Shown: positions 17,938-27,859, counted from the stretch's first letter. The stretch: 64,000 nucleotides of DNA from Pleomorphomonas oryzae DSM 16300 (GCF_000422965.1 NZ_AUHB01000001.1:124001-188000), one strand, 5' to 3'. A program made the numbers and translations. Notes: generated by a model from the sequence alone, not told the origin.

Positions 17938-18630
17938 GGGCGCGCACTTACTCAGAATTCAATTCCTGCCTATGCCTTCACGCTCCAGCGAAAGGAGCGC
18001 TTCATCATGGTCTTTTCGGTCACAGGACCGGTCGCATCGGTCAAGCAGCGGGCTTGGTGCGCCCGGTGACGAAGGCATAACCAATCTCGCACCGCTCAAC
18101 GAGAACCTCGGTACCTCGTCCAGCGACAGACAGTCAATCAAGCCCTGGCTCCGAGCCGGCGCTTACAAGCTCCAGTTCTTTGGAAGAATGCTCGATCAGT
18201 ACGGTTCGCGCCGCATACCTCTGGCTCTTGCTGCCCCGTTCATCGAGTCAACGCACGATCGTAGACGGAGCTGGTGATTGGTATTCCAAACACTTCGTCC
18301 AACCAGCGAGGCTATGTTGGGTCGTTCTGCCAGTCGCACGCATCGCCTGTCTGGAAACATTGTACGGTCATAACCGGCGGCCGGAGCCCGTCGCAGGCCT
18401 TCAATTGTCCCGCCTCCTTTTGTAAGCGCCCGGCAAATTCGCATGGTCTGGACTCAATTTGCGGCGGCCAAGATCCCCAAGGGAGTCCACACCAACAATC
18501 GCTGACAGACATCTTGAGATACCACCTCAGAACAAAACAAGATCATTGTTCTGGACGCGGGCCGTTTGGGCTGGCATGATTGGCTCGTATTTGATGTTCG
18601 AATCCGTTGCCAGAACCTCTGGGTTATCCG
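17938..18630. other. Gene-poor region between divergent bluB and WYL regulator
   Basis: I recognise no gene in these 693 bases. They should contain the promoters of bluB (minus) and of the WYL regulator (plus). Four further GANTC sites lie at 18245, 18451, 18483 and 18600. Short frames on both strands lack ribosome sites and family motifs. Confidence 0.5.
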
Positions 18631-19377
18631 ATGTCTCGCGCAGAGCGCCTTCTTACCCTGGTGCAGGCCTTGCGCCGCCGCCGCCGTCCCGTCTCTGGAG
18701 CGGAGCTGGCGGCTGAACTCGGCGTGTCGCTGCGCACCCTTTATCGCGACATTCAGGCGTTGATCGGCCAGGGTGCGCCAATCGACGGCGAAGCCGGCGT
18801 CGGTTACGTGCTGAAGCCGGGCTTCATGTTGCCGCCCTTGATGTTCACCGAAGACGAGATCGAGGCCCTGGTGTTCGGTGCGCGTCTTGCGGCGACACGC
18901 GCCGACGAGCGGCTCGCCTCGTCAGCCGAGAATGCGCTTGCCAAGATTGCCGCCGTTTTGCCGGCCGATCTCGCCGATCGGATGGACGCTACCGGCCTGA
19001 TCGTCGCACCAGCCTGGAATGCCAATCGTGACGGTATCGACCTGTCCTTGGTGCGCACGGCCATCCGCAACGAGACTCGTCTGGAATTCTCCTATGTCAA
19101 CGAGAAGGGCATTGCCTCACGTCGCATCGTCTGGCCGATCGCCGTCGCGTTTTTCGAACGGGTGCGTGTTCTGACGTCCTGGTGTGAGCTGAGGGCCGAC
19201 TATCGCCATTTCCGCATCGACCGCATGTCGGACGCTGTGGACTTGGGCACCCGCTATCCGCGCCGTCGCCGCGTGCTCCTCAAAGAGTGGCGAGAGATTG
19301 AGGGCGCCGCTCCGGCTTGGCGAGAGGTAGCCGACGCAGCAGATCCCGTACCCGTGCCGCGCCGCAAGTCGGCCTGA
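18631..19377 (+). CDS. YafY-type transcriptional regulator (HTH + WYL domain)
   Basis: This 248-aa DNA-binding protein has an N-terminal DeoR-like helix-turn-helix (RAERLLTLVQALRRRRRPVS, ELGVSLRTLYRDIQALI, about residues 3-50), then a WYL-type ligand-sensing domain at about 130-215 (LEFSYVNEKGIASRRIVWPI, FRIDRMSDA). I chose the ATG at 18631 (MSRAERLL) over an in-frame ATG 24 bp upstream because the helix-turn-helix begins there, as in relatives. YafY-like proteins usually regulate a neighbouring gene; here the only close neighbour is the convergent yitT-like gene. Confidence 0.88.
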   Translation: MSRAERLLTLVQALRRRRRPVSGAELAAELGVSLRTLYRDIQALIGQGAPIDGEAGVGYVLKPGFMLPPLMFTEDEIEALVFGARLAATRADERLASSAENALAKIAAVLPADLADRMDATGLIVAPAWNANRDGIDLSLVRTAIRNETRLEFSYVNEKGIASRRIVWPIAVAFFERVRVLTSWCELRADYRHFRIDRMSDAVDLGTRYPRRRRVLLKEWREIEGAAPAWREVADAADPVPVPRRKSA

Positions 19378-19386
19378 GGACGCGGC

Positions 19387-20046
19387 TCAATACCCGTTGT
19401 AACGACCCGGCTTATGGTTGACGGCGAGAACGAGGTTCAGCACCACGGCGCCCAGCACCGACAGGGCCACGTGCTGCCAATCGAGCACCAGGAAAGACGT
19501 CGCGAGGATGATGAGGTCGGTGGTGAGCTGGAACTTGCCGGCCCGCCAGCCCAGCTTTTCCTGGACGAAGGCGGCGAGAATGCCGATGCCACCCAGACTG
19601 GATTTGTGGCGAAACAGCATCAGCATGCCAACACCGGTCAGCGCGCCGCCGGTAATCGCCGAGAACCAAGGAGTGCTGTGCCCGATGGCGAAGGCGTCAT
19701 GCATGAAATAGCTTTCAAGCGATAGCAGCGCCACGGCGGCGAAGGTCTTCAGGGTGAACTCCCGACCGAGGGTTACCCAGCCGAAAGCATAGAACGGCAG
19801 GTTCAACAGGAAGATCACCGGGCCGATGCCGAATTCGGTAGCATAGTGGATCAGGAAAGCGACGCCGGCCGTGCCGCCGGTGCCGAGATGGGCGTCGCGG
19901 AAGAATTCAATACCGATGGCGGCAAAGAACGTTCCCATGACGATGGCCTGCACATCGTCCCAAACTCCATGCCGGCTGTCGTCGGTCGTGTCGATGCTCA
20001 CCACATACAAGCCTTTCCCAAACGTTCCTCTTTCGCTCATTGTCAT
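19387..20046 (-). CDS. YitT-family membrane protein
   Basis: This 219-aa integral membrane protein shows five or six hydrophobic helices (IVMGTFFAAIGIEFFRDA, GIGPVIFLLNLPFYAFGW, FAAVALLSLESYF, ITGGALTGVGMLMLF, ILATSFLVLDWQHVALSVL). The signature GTGGTAGVAFLIHY and GGIGILAAFVQEKLG segments are present. YitT/DUF161 proteins are of uncertain function, possibly transporters. The start is uncertain: ATG at 20046 or 20040 fits best, although the frame is open to 20169. Confidence 0.82.
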   Translation of the reverse strand: MTMSERGTFGKGLYVVSIDTTDDSRHGVWDDVQAIVMGTFFAAIGIEFFRDAHLGTGGTAGVAFLIHYATEFGIGPVIFLLNLPFYAFGWVTLGREFTLKTFAAVALLSLESYFMHDAFAIGHSTPWFSAITGGALTGVGMLMLFRHKSSLGGIGILAAFVQEKLGWRAGKFQLTTDLIILATSFLVLDWQHVALSVLGAVVLNLVLAVNHKPGRYNGY

Positions 20047-20267
20047 ATCATCAAAGACTTTGCCAGTGACGGACTGGCCCGCGACGGCGTTTTCCTGCCT
20101 TTCGCCGATCCTGTACGAGTCTTCAGCAAATATTGCGCCGACGATGGTCGAATGCCGCCGTTCTGGCATTGTGGAAAGGCGGGCTCGGTTTATTCTTCCT
20201 ACCGTGAGCGTCTCGACCAGGGCGTCACATCTCGCCGGAACCGCTGGTTCGAACAGGGAACGTCACC

Positions 20268-20477
20268 ATGAAGATTTCCGCCCGCAACGTCCTTGAGGGT
20301 AAGGTCGTCAAAGTCACCAAGGGAAGCACCACCGCCCATATCGTTCTCGAAATTGCCGGCGGCATCAAAGTGACCGCGGCCATCACCAACGAGGCCGCCG
20401 ACGAATTGGGGCTCAAGGTTGGCGACGCTGCCAAGGCAGTGGTCAAGGCGTCAGACGTGCTGATCGCCATCGACTGA
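20268..20477 (+). CDS. Mop-type molybdate-binding protein (molbindin)
   Basis: This 69-aa protein consists of a single TOBE/Mop domain (SARNVLEGKVVKVTKGSTTA, then VTAAITNEAADELGLKVGD, AKAVVKASDVLIAID). Such proteins assemble into rings that store or buffer molybdate in the cytoplasm. The length is typical of the free-standing family. It appears monocistronic, and no molybdate transporter genes are adjacent. Confidence 0.93.
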   Translation: MKISARNVLEGKVVKVTKGSTTAHIVLEIAGGIKVTAAITNEAADELGLKVGDAAKAVVKASDVLIAID

Positions 20478-20478
20478 C

Positions 20479-20985
20479 CTAAGCCCGCCGGCGCCTTTTG
20501 CGCCCCATGAGACCAGGCAGCCGGGTCGGCCATGTGACGATTCGGTCCTGCCACTCTTCCACCGGCCAGTCCTGCTCGCGCACCGTCTTGCCGCGCACCG
20601 ACACGCCGGCCCGATGAACACTTTCCGGATCACCCGACACGAGCGGGTGCCAATCGTAGAGATCGCGGCCCTCGGCGACGAGGCGATAGGCGCAGGTGGC
20701 CGGCAACCAAGTGAGCGTCCGCACCTCGTGCGGCGTCAGGCGAACGCATTCCGGCACCGTCTCGGAGCGATGGGCATAGTCGCGGCAACGGCAGCTCTCG
20801 CCGTCGAGCAGCGAGCAGCCGACGTCGGTGTAGACGATGCGACCGGTGTCCTCATCCTCGAGCTTGTTCAGGCAGCAGCGGGCACAGCCATCACACAGGC
20901 TTTCCCACTCCGTGTCCGTCATCTCCTCGAGGCTTTTGGTGCGCCAGAACGGCAGTTCCTCATCTTTACCGGTATCGTCCGCCAT
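20479..20985 (-). CDS. YcgN-family cysteine-cluster protein (UPF0260)
   Basis: This 168-aa cytoplasmic protein has a Cys-rich metal-binding pattern ([15 protein letters not shown], then [17 protein letters not shown], then VPECVRLTP), as in the YkgJ/YcgN CxxCxxCC group. The family has no settled function; an iron-sulphur or zinc site is likely. The start at [14 protein letters not shown] has GAGAAAAAG just upstream. The frame stays open far upstream across the divergent penicillin-binding protein promoter, which is not coding. Its stop lies one base after the convergent molbindin stop. Confidence 0.88.
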   Translation of the reverse strand: MADDTGKDEELPFWRTKSLEEMTDTEWESLCDGCARCCLNKLEDEDTGRIVYTDVGCSLLDGESCRCRDYAHRSETVPECVRLTPHEVRTLTWLPATCAYRLVAEGRDLYDWHPLVSGDPESVHRAGVSVRGKTVREQDWPVEEWQDRIVTWPTRLPGLMGRKRRRRA

Positions 20986-21054
20986 CTTTTTCTCTGCGAT
21001 CTGGTAACCGGGGCCGGAAAAGGTTAGTTTTCGGCTTCCGAACATCCCTAACGC

Positions 21055-23301
21055 TTGGGCTCTACCGTGCCGGAATTCAAGAGTAATCCGCGCTGGCGCC
21101 TCTGGCTTCTCCGAATCGATGCCTTTGTGGATTCGGCAGCCTGGAACTTTTCGCAGGGTTTCTCGCGATTCTGGAGTAGCCTGATCGACTATTCCGGCCT
21201 GATCCGCATGCGCGGATGGAAACGGGCCGTGTTCGAATTGGCGTCCGAGGGAACGACGCTTGGCTCTGCCGGATTCATTGTTTTGCTGGTGTTCGCCATT
21301 CCCGCCTTCAAGGCGACGGAAGGCGATTGGCGCGCGCGCGGCGACTATGCCGTGACCTTCGAAGACAAGAACGGCGCGGTCATCGGCCGACGCGGCATGT
21401 TTCTCGACGACAGCGTTCCGCTTTCGGCAATGCCGCCCTATCTCATCCAGGCGACGCTTTCCACCGAAGACCGGCGCTTCTACGACCATTTCGGCATCGA
21501 CCCGCTCGGCACCTTCCGCGCCATCGTCTCAAATGCCAAAGCCGGCGGCGTCGTGCAGGGCGGCTCGACCATCACCCAGCAGCTCGCCAAGAACCTGTTC
21601 CTGTCCAACGAGCGCACCATCCAGCGCAAGATCAACGAAGCCTATCTCGCCCTGTGGCTCGAAGCCCAGCTTTCCAAGGACGAGATCCTGAAACTCTATC
21701 TCGACCGCGCCTACATGGGCGGCGGCACGCACGGCGTCGCCGCAGCGTCGGAGTATTATTTCGGCAAGTCGGTCAAGTCGCTGACGCTGGCCGAGGCGGC
21801 CATGCTGTCCGGCCTCTACAAGGCGCCAACCAAATACTCGCCCAACAACAATCTCGCCGCCGCCCGCGCCCGCGCCAATCAGGTCCTGTCCAACCTCGTC
21901 GAAGCCGGCTTCATGACCGAGGCGCAGGTCGCGTCCGCCCGCCGCAATCCGGCAACGCCGGTGCCTTCGGCCAACGGCAACGCGCCGGACTGGTTCCTCG
22001 ACTGGGCCTTCGACGAAGTCAAGCGCATCGCCCCGCCCGGTGACCGCACCATCACCGTCCGGACCACGCTCGACCCGATGATCCAGAAGACGGCCGATAC
22101 CGCCATTGCCGATAGTCTCAGGCAATACGGCCCGCAATATAAAGTGAAGCAGGCGGCCACCGTCGTGCAGAGCCTCGACGGTGCGGTCCGCGCCATGGTC
22201 GGTGGCAGCGACTATGGCGAGAGCCTGTTCAACCGGGCAGTCTACGCGCTGCGCCAGCCCGGTTCCTCCTTCAAGCCATTCGTCTACGCCACGGCCTTCA
22301 TGAACGGCTTTGCCCCGGATGACATGATCTCCGACGCCCCGATCAGCATCGGCAACTGGAGCCCTCGCAACTACGGTCGGTCCTACGCCGGCCGGGTTTC
22401 GCTCAGAACGGCCATCGCCAAATCGATCAACACGGTGCCGGTGCGTCTCGCCGAGAGTTTCGGCCGTGGCAAGATCGTCGAAACGGCCCACAAGTTGGGC
22501 ATTCGCACGGAACTCAAGATCACCCGCGCCCTGCCGCTCGGCGTTGCCGAAGTCACCCCCATCGATATGGTCGGTGCCTATTCTGGGTTTGCCACCGGCG
22601 GTCTCAAATCGACGCCTTACGCTATCGAGTGGACCAAGACGCGGGCCGGCGTCATCACCTACGACCGGGCGCGCGATGAACCGCCTCCGGAGCAAGTGTT
22701 GCCCGAAGAGATCGCCTATGAAATGAACAGCGTGCTGTCGACCGTGGTGAACGCCGGCACAGGCGGCAAAGCGAAGTTCCCCGGTCAGATGCAGGCCGGC
22801 AAGACCGGAACGACACAGGCCTACCGGGACGCCTGGTTCGTGGGTTTCACCGGCTGGTATGCCGCTTCGGTCTGGTTCGGCAATGACGATTATACATCGA
22901 CCGCCAACATGACCGGCGGCAGCCTTCCCGCCATAACCTGGCACGCCATCATGGAGCCGATCCACGCCGGCCTCGGTTTCAAGCCGATCCCCGGCGTACC
23001 GGTGCCGGCTGATGTGGTGGCCTCGACCGGCAAGCCGGCGACGGTCGCGGCCGTACCATCGGAAGCTACGGTTTCACCACAATCGCTGACGCCGGCGGCG
23101 GTGTCGGTGATCCGCGACGTCGGCACAAGCATGCGTGCCCGCATTCCCGAGGCAAAGGCCCGGGAGGCGGCTCTGACGCCAACCTCGACACCGAGTGAGC
23201 AGCCGCTCGCCCTCGGTACCCCGTCCGACGGCGGACCATTGAATACCGTTCTCAACAGCCTTTCGCTGCTCGGTGCGTCCGACGCCACTTCCCCTCGCTG
23301 A
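21055..23301 (+). CDS. Class A penicillin-binding protein (PBP1A family)
   Basis: This 748-aa inner-membrane enzyme polymerises and cross-links peptidoglycan. A short cytoplasmic N-terminus is followed by one membrane helix ([15 protein letters not shown], about 71-85). The GT51 glycosyltransferase domain has [14 protein letters not shown] (E138) and [13 protein letters not shown]. The transpeptidase domain has SSFK (S404, K407), SIN (S457-N459) and KTGTT. A proline/threonine-rich tail of about 80 residues ends the protein. The start is unsure: TTG at 21055 or GTG at 21067, neither with a strong ribosome site. The DUF1214/DUF1254 pair follows within 13 bp. Confidence 0.94.
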   Translation: MGSTVPEFKSNPRWRLWLLRIDAFVDSAAWNFSQGFSRFWSSLIDYSGLIRMRGWKRAVFELASEGTTLGSAGFIVLLVFAIPAFKATEGDWRARGDYAVTFEDKNGAVIGRRGMFLDDSVPLSAMPPYLIQATLSTEDRRFYDHFGIDPLGTFRAIVSNAKAGGVVQGGSTITQQLAKNLFLSNERTIQRKINEAYLALWLEAQLSKDEILKLYLDRAYMGGGTHGVAAASEYYFGKSVKSLTLAEAAMLSGLYKAPTKYSPNNNLAAARARANQVLSNLVEAGFMTEAQVASARRNPATPVPSANGNAPDWFLDWAFDEVKRIAPPGDRTITVRTTLDPMIQKTADTAIADSLRQYGPQYKVKQAATVVQSLDGAVRAMVGGSDYGESLFNRAVYALRQPGSSFKPFVYATAFMNGFAPDDMISDAPISIGNWSPRNYGRSYAGRVSLRTAIAKSINTVPVRLAESFGRGKIVETAHKLGIRTELKITRALPLGVAEVTPIDMVGAYSGFATGGLKSTPYAIEWTKTRAGVITYDRARDEPPPEQVLPEEIAYEMNSVLSTVVNAGTGGKAKFPGQMQAGKTGTTQAYRDAWFVGFTGWYAASVWFGNDDYTSTANMTGGSLPAITWHAIMEPIHAGLGFKPIPGVPVPADVVASTGKPATVAAVPSEATVSPQSLTPAAVSVIRDVGTSMRARIPEAKAREAALTPTSTPSEQPLALGTPSDGGPLNTVLNSLSLLGASDATSPR

Positions 23302-23313
23302 CCGGTCGCACCT

Positions 23314-23895
23314 GTGCTCGCTACGCTCCGCTTCATCCTCGTCATACTCGCCGGCGTCTTTCTCGGCCTCACTTCGGCTTGGTGGGCAGTGGGTAACCTT
23401 CGTTTCGAAGGGGCGCGCACGGTCGGACAATGGTCGACGCAAAATGGCGGCGCCAAATCCAACCCTTATGAGGCGGCGCGAGCCGTCAGGCGTGGCGGCG
23501 GTCTGGGACCGAGCGAGGGCATCGAGCTCCTCACCGAAACCACCGCCGACAATAAGCCGCTCAACGCGGCCTGCGCCTATGAGATCGCCGGCCCGATGCC
23601 CCAGGGGGTGCTCTGGACATTGACGGTCTCCGATCGCAGCGGCCACCTTCCTCACAATCCGGCCCGCCGTTTCGGCTTCACGGCGTTCGATGCCATGACC
23701 TTCGGACCGACGCGGCAAGTTCGCATCTCGATTGGGCGCGATGTTCGGCCCGGCGACTTCGTCTCGACCGTCGGCCTATCCAGCCTGCGGCTGACGTTGC
23801 GTCTCTATTCGCCCACCCTTGCCACCCGTGCGCCAAGCGCCGATCAGCTGCCGGCGGTCACTCTGCTGGGCTGCGATGAAGGGGGGGCGTCATGA
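23314..23895 (+). CDS. DUF1214 family exported protein
   Basis: This 193-aa protein begins with GTG and has an N-terminal membrane helix or uncleaved signal (FILVILAGVFLGLTSAWWA). The DUF1214-like body includes ACAYEIAGPMPQGVLWTLTVSD, GFTAFDAMTFGPTRQVRISIG and a closing LLGCDE. The role is unknown; DUF1214 and DUF1254 domains often occur together, either fused or as neighbours. It starts 12 bp after the PBP stop and overlaps the next gene by 4 bp, so all three should be co-transcribed. Confidence 0.82.
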   Translation: MLATLRFILVILAGVFLGLTSAWWAVGNLRFEGARTVGQWSTQNGGAKSNPYEAARAVRRGGGLGPSEGIELLTETTADNKPLNAACAYEIAGPMPQGVLWTLTVSDRSGHLPHNPARRFGFTAFDAMTFGPTRQVRISIGRDVRPGDFVSTVGLSSLRLTLRLYSPTLATRAPSADQLPAVTLLGCDEGGAS

Positions 23896-24428
23896 TCGAC
23901 ACCGGCCTTCGCTGGTTCGCCGCGATGTTGTGTATCGCGGGGCTCACCCACATCGGCGCGGTTCTCCTCGCACCCAGCCATTCACGCAATCTTGCCTTCA
24001 CCGGTATCGATTTCAGCGAAACGGATGGCAAGCTTGCACGCGTCGACGACAGCAATACCGCCGCCGACCTGGATCCGGCCTTCCTCAATGCCGTCTGCCG
24101 CTTCGACGACGACACCGGACCGGTGCGCCTCACCGGTTCGATGCCTGCAACCTATTGGTCGATCGCGGCGATGGCGGACGACGGGCGGATTTTGTCGACC
24201 CTGTCTCGGGAAGATCTGCGCGGAAGCGATATCGACCTTCTCGTCGGTCGCACGGCCGCTCTCGATGCGGCGCGCCAGTCGGCGGGTATCGATTCCATCG
24301 AAACCATGTCGTTGCCCGTCGACACCGGCTTCCTGCTGGTCCGTCTATTTGCCGGCGACATTGATGATCTAGGGCGCGCCCAGGAAGCCGTCGGACGGCT
24401 GGAATGCCGGCCGGCACTCTCCGATTGA
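23892..24428 (+). CDS. DUF1254 family exported protein
   Basis: This 178-aa protein has an N-terminal hydrophobic segment (WFAAMLCIAGLTHIGAVLLA) and a body with TGSMPATYWSIAAMADDGRI and VDTGFLLVRLFAGD, consistent with a short DUF1254 protein. Its ATG overlaps the DUF1214 stop (ATGA), so the two are translationally coupled and probably act together at the periplasmic face. The biochemical role is unknown. It is convergent with the lipoprotein gene, whose stop lies one base beyond. Confidence 0.8.
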   Translation: MIDTGLRWFAAMLCIAGLTHIGAVLLAPSHSRNLAFTGIDFSETDGKLARVDDSNTAADLDPAFLNAVCRFDDDTGPVRLTGSMPATYWSIAAMADDGRILSTLSREDLRGSDIDLLVGRTAALDAARQSAGIDSIETMSLPVDTGFLLVRLFAGDIDDLGRAQEAVGRLECRPALSD

Positions 24429-24429
24429 C

Positions 24430-25305
24430 CTATTTCTGCGGTACTGGCTCGTCGAATGGGTCGGGTGGATTCATCAACCGGGAATGGCGCTCCGGTCCGC
24501 GTGGCATCGCGGTGCGGATCGACGGAGCGCCAAAGCATTTCGAGGATACCAGCGTATCGTAGGCCCGATTGGCCGCGGACAGCTGACCGGATGGCGCCTC
24601 CACCTCGAAATGATTGATGGCATAGCGATAGGAGGATGCCCGATAGCCCAACGCCTGCCAGACCCAGGCAATGGTCTCCTCATTCTCCCACACCCTCGCC
24701 TCGGCGCCCTCGTGGAGTCCCGCCTCGACGAGGCGTTGACGCCTCAGCGCGCCAAGCCGTTCGATGTCGTCCCGCCGCACGCGTGCGGCGACAGCACAGA
24801 AGGGCGGGATCAGGGCCGTATCGGCGCCGGCGTCATCGATGACGCGAGCCCACAACGTTTCCGTGGAGACGCGGCCATCCGACAGAAGATAGCCGTGATA
24901 GCGGCTGCGATCATAGGCCGGGGCGATCAGCGGCAGAGCTATCTGAGGGAACATGGCGACGATCTCGGGCGACATGCTGTCGCCGCCCTTCAGGATCGGC
25001 AGGATGCGCGTTCGCTCGCCTTCGACCAGCGTATCGAGCCACCAATCGCGAACATGCGGCGCGCGCACGAAAGCCCAGGCGCGGTTGCGCAACTCGATCT
25101 CGTCGTCAGTCAATGGAAAGCCGGAAACCGGTTCCTTGCGCGCCACCGGCGCCACCAGATTACCGGCCGCCGGCAGTATCGTATCGTGCAGGAAGGAGGG
25201 TTCGGCTCGCCCAAAGTCACCGGTCGGACGGCCGCAGGCGGTAACCGTGATCATCACCAGAGCCAGCGATCCGCCGGCTCTCCAGTCACCCAAACGCGCA
25301 GCCAC
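24430..25305 (-). CDS. Putative lipoprotein of unknown function
   Basis: I do not recognise this 291-aa protein. A GTG start at 25305 with GGAG 9 bases upstream gives a lipoprotein signal ending in VTAC (C24). The frame remains open further upstream but loses this signal logic. The body has a conserved-looking helical section (GFPLTDDEIELRNRAWAFVR, VRDWWLDTLVEGERTRILP) and a late segment (AIAWVWQALGYR-type helix, SSYRYAINHFEVEAPS). It is probably anchored to the outer or inner membrane facing the periplasm. It is convergent with DUF1254. Confidence 0.72.
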   Translation of the reverse strand: MAARLGDWRAGGSLALVMITVTACGRPTGDFGRAEPSFLHDTILPAAGNLVAPVARKEPVSGFPLTDDEIELRNRAWAFVRAPHVRDWWLDTLVEGERTRILPILKGGDSMSPEIVAMFPQIALPLIAPAYDRSRYHGYLLSDGRVSTETLWARVIDDAGADTALIPPFCAVAARVRRDDIERLGALRRQRLVEAGLHEGAEARVWENEETIAWVWQALGYRASSYRYAINHFEVEAPSGQLSAANRAYDTLVSSKCFGAPSIRTAMPRGPERHSRLMNPPDPFDEPVPQK

Positions 25306-25789
25306 AATGCTTCTCCGGCCGATCCAAACGAGAGTCTTCCGGATTCGCGAGGCTGGCGCAAGCCCGTCGATCGCAGCGGCGACCTTACTTCCGGCAGACG
25401 CCGGCCGGGCGTGGCACGCCGCCCGACTTGCGCGCCGTCCGGCCTTTGGGCGATTTGGTGGAAGTCGTCGGATCACGATCATCGCCAGGGCGGGTCGGCA
25501 GAACGGTCACCTCGCAAAAACCGGTCGTCGGTTTTCGACGTGCGCGAAGCATTGGCAGACCGAAAGCTATCACCTTACCCACGGCGCCCTCCAGGGCGGA
25601 ACGGCTTCACGGCGCATCACGCACTTGGACGATCGTCGGGCTCAAGTACTTTTGCCGCGCCAGATCATCATTCGGCCGTCAGAGTTAACAAATGGTTTAC
25701 GATTTGGGCGGCATTCTCATCACGTTCGGCTGCCGACTGTTCTTGCCAGAGTCGGCCGGCGAGACACTCGTGTTCGGGATGGCTTTGGA
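25306..25789. other. Intergenic region between divergent lipoprotein and DUF2336 genes
   Basis: These 484 bases contain no convincing gene. Frames that run through it on both strands are read-through extensions of the flanking genes. A CtrA-like site lies at 25685-25699, about 90 bp before the DUF2336 start. Confidence 0.5.
25685..25699. promoter_or_regulatory. Possible CtrA-binding site
   Basis: TTAA-CAAATGG-TTTA differs by one base from the alphaproteobacterial CtrA consensus TTAA-N7-TTAA. It is placed about 90 bp upstream of the DUF2336 start, a plausible promoter position. This is a single short match, so chance is not excluded. Confidence 0.35.
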
Positions 25790-26923
25790 ATGGCGTCGCC
25801 CCCCTTTTCAAGCGGCATTTTCGGCCTCGTCAAGGACACTGACGGCGCGCGGTCCCGTTCGCTTCTCAAGGATGCGACAGAACTCTATGTGTCGGAACCT
25901 GGCCACACGCGCTCCGAAGTCGCCATGTATGAAGAGCTGGCGGCGCAACTGCTCAAAGTGACGGCGCTCCAGGATCGGATCCATATCGCCACTCTGCTCG
26001 CCGATTACGATGAAGTGCCGGCATCGGTCATGCGGGCCTTGCTGCACGATATCTTCCCCGTGTCCTCGGTCATGCTGGAAAAGTCGAAAAGCATATCCGA
26101 AGGGCAGTTGCTGGCGCTGGTGGCCACCGCTTCACCCAGCCATCTCGAGATGATCGCCGTTCGAAAGAACCTTCAGCCGGCCGTTGTGGAGGCGCTGCTC
26201 GGACGCATGCGCGCCGATGGCCTGCCGACGCTCGCCGGCAACCTGAGCATCACTTTTCCCGCCAGCGCCGTCCGGCACCTGGTGGAAAACGCTCGCGGCA
26301 ATCCGAGGCTGGCCCGCCTTCTCGCGGCTCGCATCGATGATGTGCAGGATACCGACCTGATCGATCTCTTCCTCGATCTCGACAGTCGTGGCCGCCGCCG
26401 CGTCATCCAGGCATTGGAGATCGCCGCGCTCCGAGAATTCGCGGCGCGCCGGCCATTGCAACGGGTGCCGATGCCCGATCCGGAGAAAGTGGCAACGCTT
26501 GCACGCGCCTGTCTGCAGCGGAACACGGAGGCGATGTCGCGAATCCTGTCGGACCTCACTGGTCTTGACGCTCCCTTCCTGGTGCGATTGCTCGCCGATA
26601 CCGGAGGCGAACCGCTGTCGATCTGCCTCAAGGCAGCCGGCGTCGACACCGGCATCGCGACCCGCGTCATTCTGTTCTCCGGCGTCGAAGACACGCGCAA
26701 CTACTTCGACGTCAAGCGCCTCGTCGATCTCTACGAGATGGTGTCGCTTCGCTCGGCGTTGCTGTTGGTCGACCGCTGGCGTGGAGCGCTTCCCTCCGCC
26801 AAGCGCACCCCGATGCACATGCCGCAGACTCAGGCTGGCACACCCGTTCGTGCGACCGGGGCCGGAGCCAGCCACGGCGACAAACCAGCCGAGATGCCCC
26901 AGACCAAACGCGACCGCGCCTGA
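25790..26923 (+). CDS. DUF2336 domain-containing protein
   Basis: This 377-aa soluble protein carries a DUF2336 helical-repeat domain in roughly the first 270 residues. The family pattern is seen in LLKDATELYVSEPGHTRSEV, YEELAAQLLKVTALQDRIHI, VMRALLHDIFPVSSVMLEKS and SEGQLLALVATASPSHLEMI. The C-terminal 50 residues are low-complexity and probably disordered. I set the start at MASPPFSSG; the frame is open for 279 codons before it, but that part lies antisense to the lipoprotein gene. DUF2336 proteins are alphaproteobacterial and have no settled function. Confidence 0.82.
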   Translation: MASPPFSSGIFGLVKDTDGARSRSLLKDATELYVSEPGHTRSEVAMYEELAAQLLKVTALQDRIHIATLLADYDEVPASVMRALLHDIFPVSSVMLEKSKSISEGQLLALVATASPSHLEMIAVRKNLQPAVVEALLGRMRADGLPTLAGNLSITFPASAVRHLVENARGNPRLARLLAARIDDVQDTDLIDLFLDLDSRGRRRVIQALEIAALREFAARRPLQRVPMPDPEKVATLARACLQRNTEAMSRILSDLTGLDAPFLVRLLADTGGEPLSICLKAAGVDTGIATRVILFSGVEDTRNYFDVKRLVDLYEMVSLRSALLLVDRWRGALPSAKRTPMHMPQTQAGTPVRATGAGASHGDKPAEMPQTKRDRA

Positions 26924-27383
26924 CAGTTCAAGTATTATACTGGAGGCATATTTCGCGTCGTTCTCGCGAGAGTCCGCGGTGCTTGGGCAAGACTCATTTC
27001 TTTCGGGCCGTACCGGCATATCCACGAAAGCAGACCCAAGATAAACGTGCCGATTCGAGCGGACACGCGCTCTGGGCGGTAATTCCTGTAGCCTCGCGTC
27101 GGCAGCAGCCTGTCCAGCCACAGGCAACTCTCGTGTGATGCAAGCGTCTTGTGGAAACTTTCCTAGCATTCGCTGGGTAGGAACGCGGTTTTCATCGTAT
27201 TGGCTTCACTCTTGTCCAAGTTCCACTTGTTTTCATTTTTGAAGCGCTGTAATGAGATGTCCGACAACAGATCATGGGTTTGTTGCGGTTTTGCAGGTAG
27301 AATTGGTCAAAAAGTTCTCACCTGGCTGAGAAGTTAACGAGACGCAACAGAAATATCCGAATTCAAGCAGGACAGGTACAAAG
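26924..27383. other. Intergenic region upstream of mucR
   Basis: These 460 bases have no supported gene. The right half is AT-rich (for example the TTTTCATTTTTGAAGCGC stretch near 27230), as expected for a long mucR leader. MucR proteins commonly bind AT-rich T-A-step sites in their own promoters, so this is a likely autoregulatory region. Confidence 0.45.
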
Positions 27384-27803
27384 ATGAGCGAGATGGAAGA
27401 CGACCTGACGATAATCGACCTTGCTGCGCATATCGTCGCCGCTTATGTCGGCAACAATTCCATACCGGTTTCGGAACTGCCGAACCTGATCTTCGACGTT
27501 GTGGGTGCTCTCAACCGCGTGCAGGGCGGCGCTCCTCAGGAAGTCGAAGCCGAGCCGGTTCGCCCGGCCGTCCCCGTCAAGAAGTCGGTGACCAACGACT
27601 ACATCATCTGCCTTGAGGACGGAAAGAAGTTCAAGTCGCTCAAGCGCCACCTGCGCACGCACTACAACATGTCGCCGGAAGAGTACCGCGAGAAGTGGAG
27701 CCTGCCGGCGGATTATCCGATGGTCGCCCCCAACTATGCGGCGGCTCGTTCTGATCTCGCCAAGAAGATGGGCCTCGGCCAGCAGCGCCGCCGCACCCGC
27801 TGA
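27384..27803 (+). CDS. mucR: MucR/Ros-family transcriptional regulator
   Basis: This 139-aa zinc-finger DNA-binding protein is of the type that silences or regulates exopolysaccharide, motility and horizontally acquired genes in Hyphomicrobiales. The N-terminal oligomerisation helices occupy residues 1-60. The finger is [20 protein letters not shown], where Cys and Asp (CLED) replace the usual Cys-Cys pair and two His complete the site, as in characterised MucR proteins. The ending [20 protein letters not shown] and KKMGLG is typical. It is monocistronic, with a strong terminator. Confidence 0.95.
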   Translation: MSEMEDDLTIIDLAAHIVAAYVGNNSIPVSELPNLIFDVVGALNRVQGGAPQEVEAEPVRPAVPVKKSVTNDYIICLEDGKKFKSLKRHLRTHYNMSPEEYREKWSLPADYPMVAPNYAAARSDLAKKMGLGQQRRRTR

Positions 27804-27830
27804 TCGGCACGTCCCGACGGATCATGACAG

Positions 27831-27859
27831 GCCCGGCCTTTTGGCCGGGCTTTCTTTTT
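27831..27859 (+). terminator. Terminator of mucR
   Basis: GCCCGGCC / GGCCGGGC stem with a TTTT loop, followed by TTTCTTTTT. It is placed 27 bp after the mucR stop. Confidence 0.9.

Noticed and set aside
17938-18300. Cobalamin riboswitch upstream of bluB
   Set aside because: I looked on the minus strand for the conserved B12-box core and did not find it. A degenerate element cannot be excluded by eye.
24953-25789. N-terminal extension of the DUF2336 frame
   Set aside because: It lies antisense to the lipoprotein gene and through the spacer. The family core begins after the ATG at 25790.
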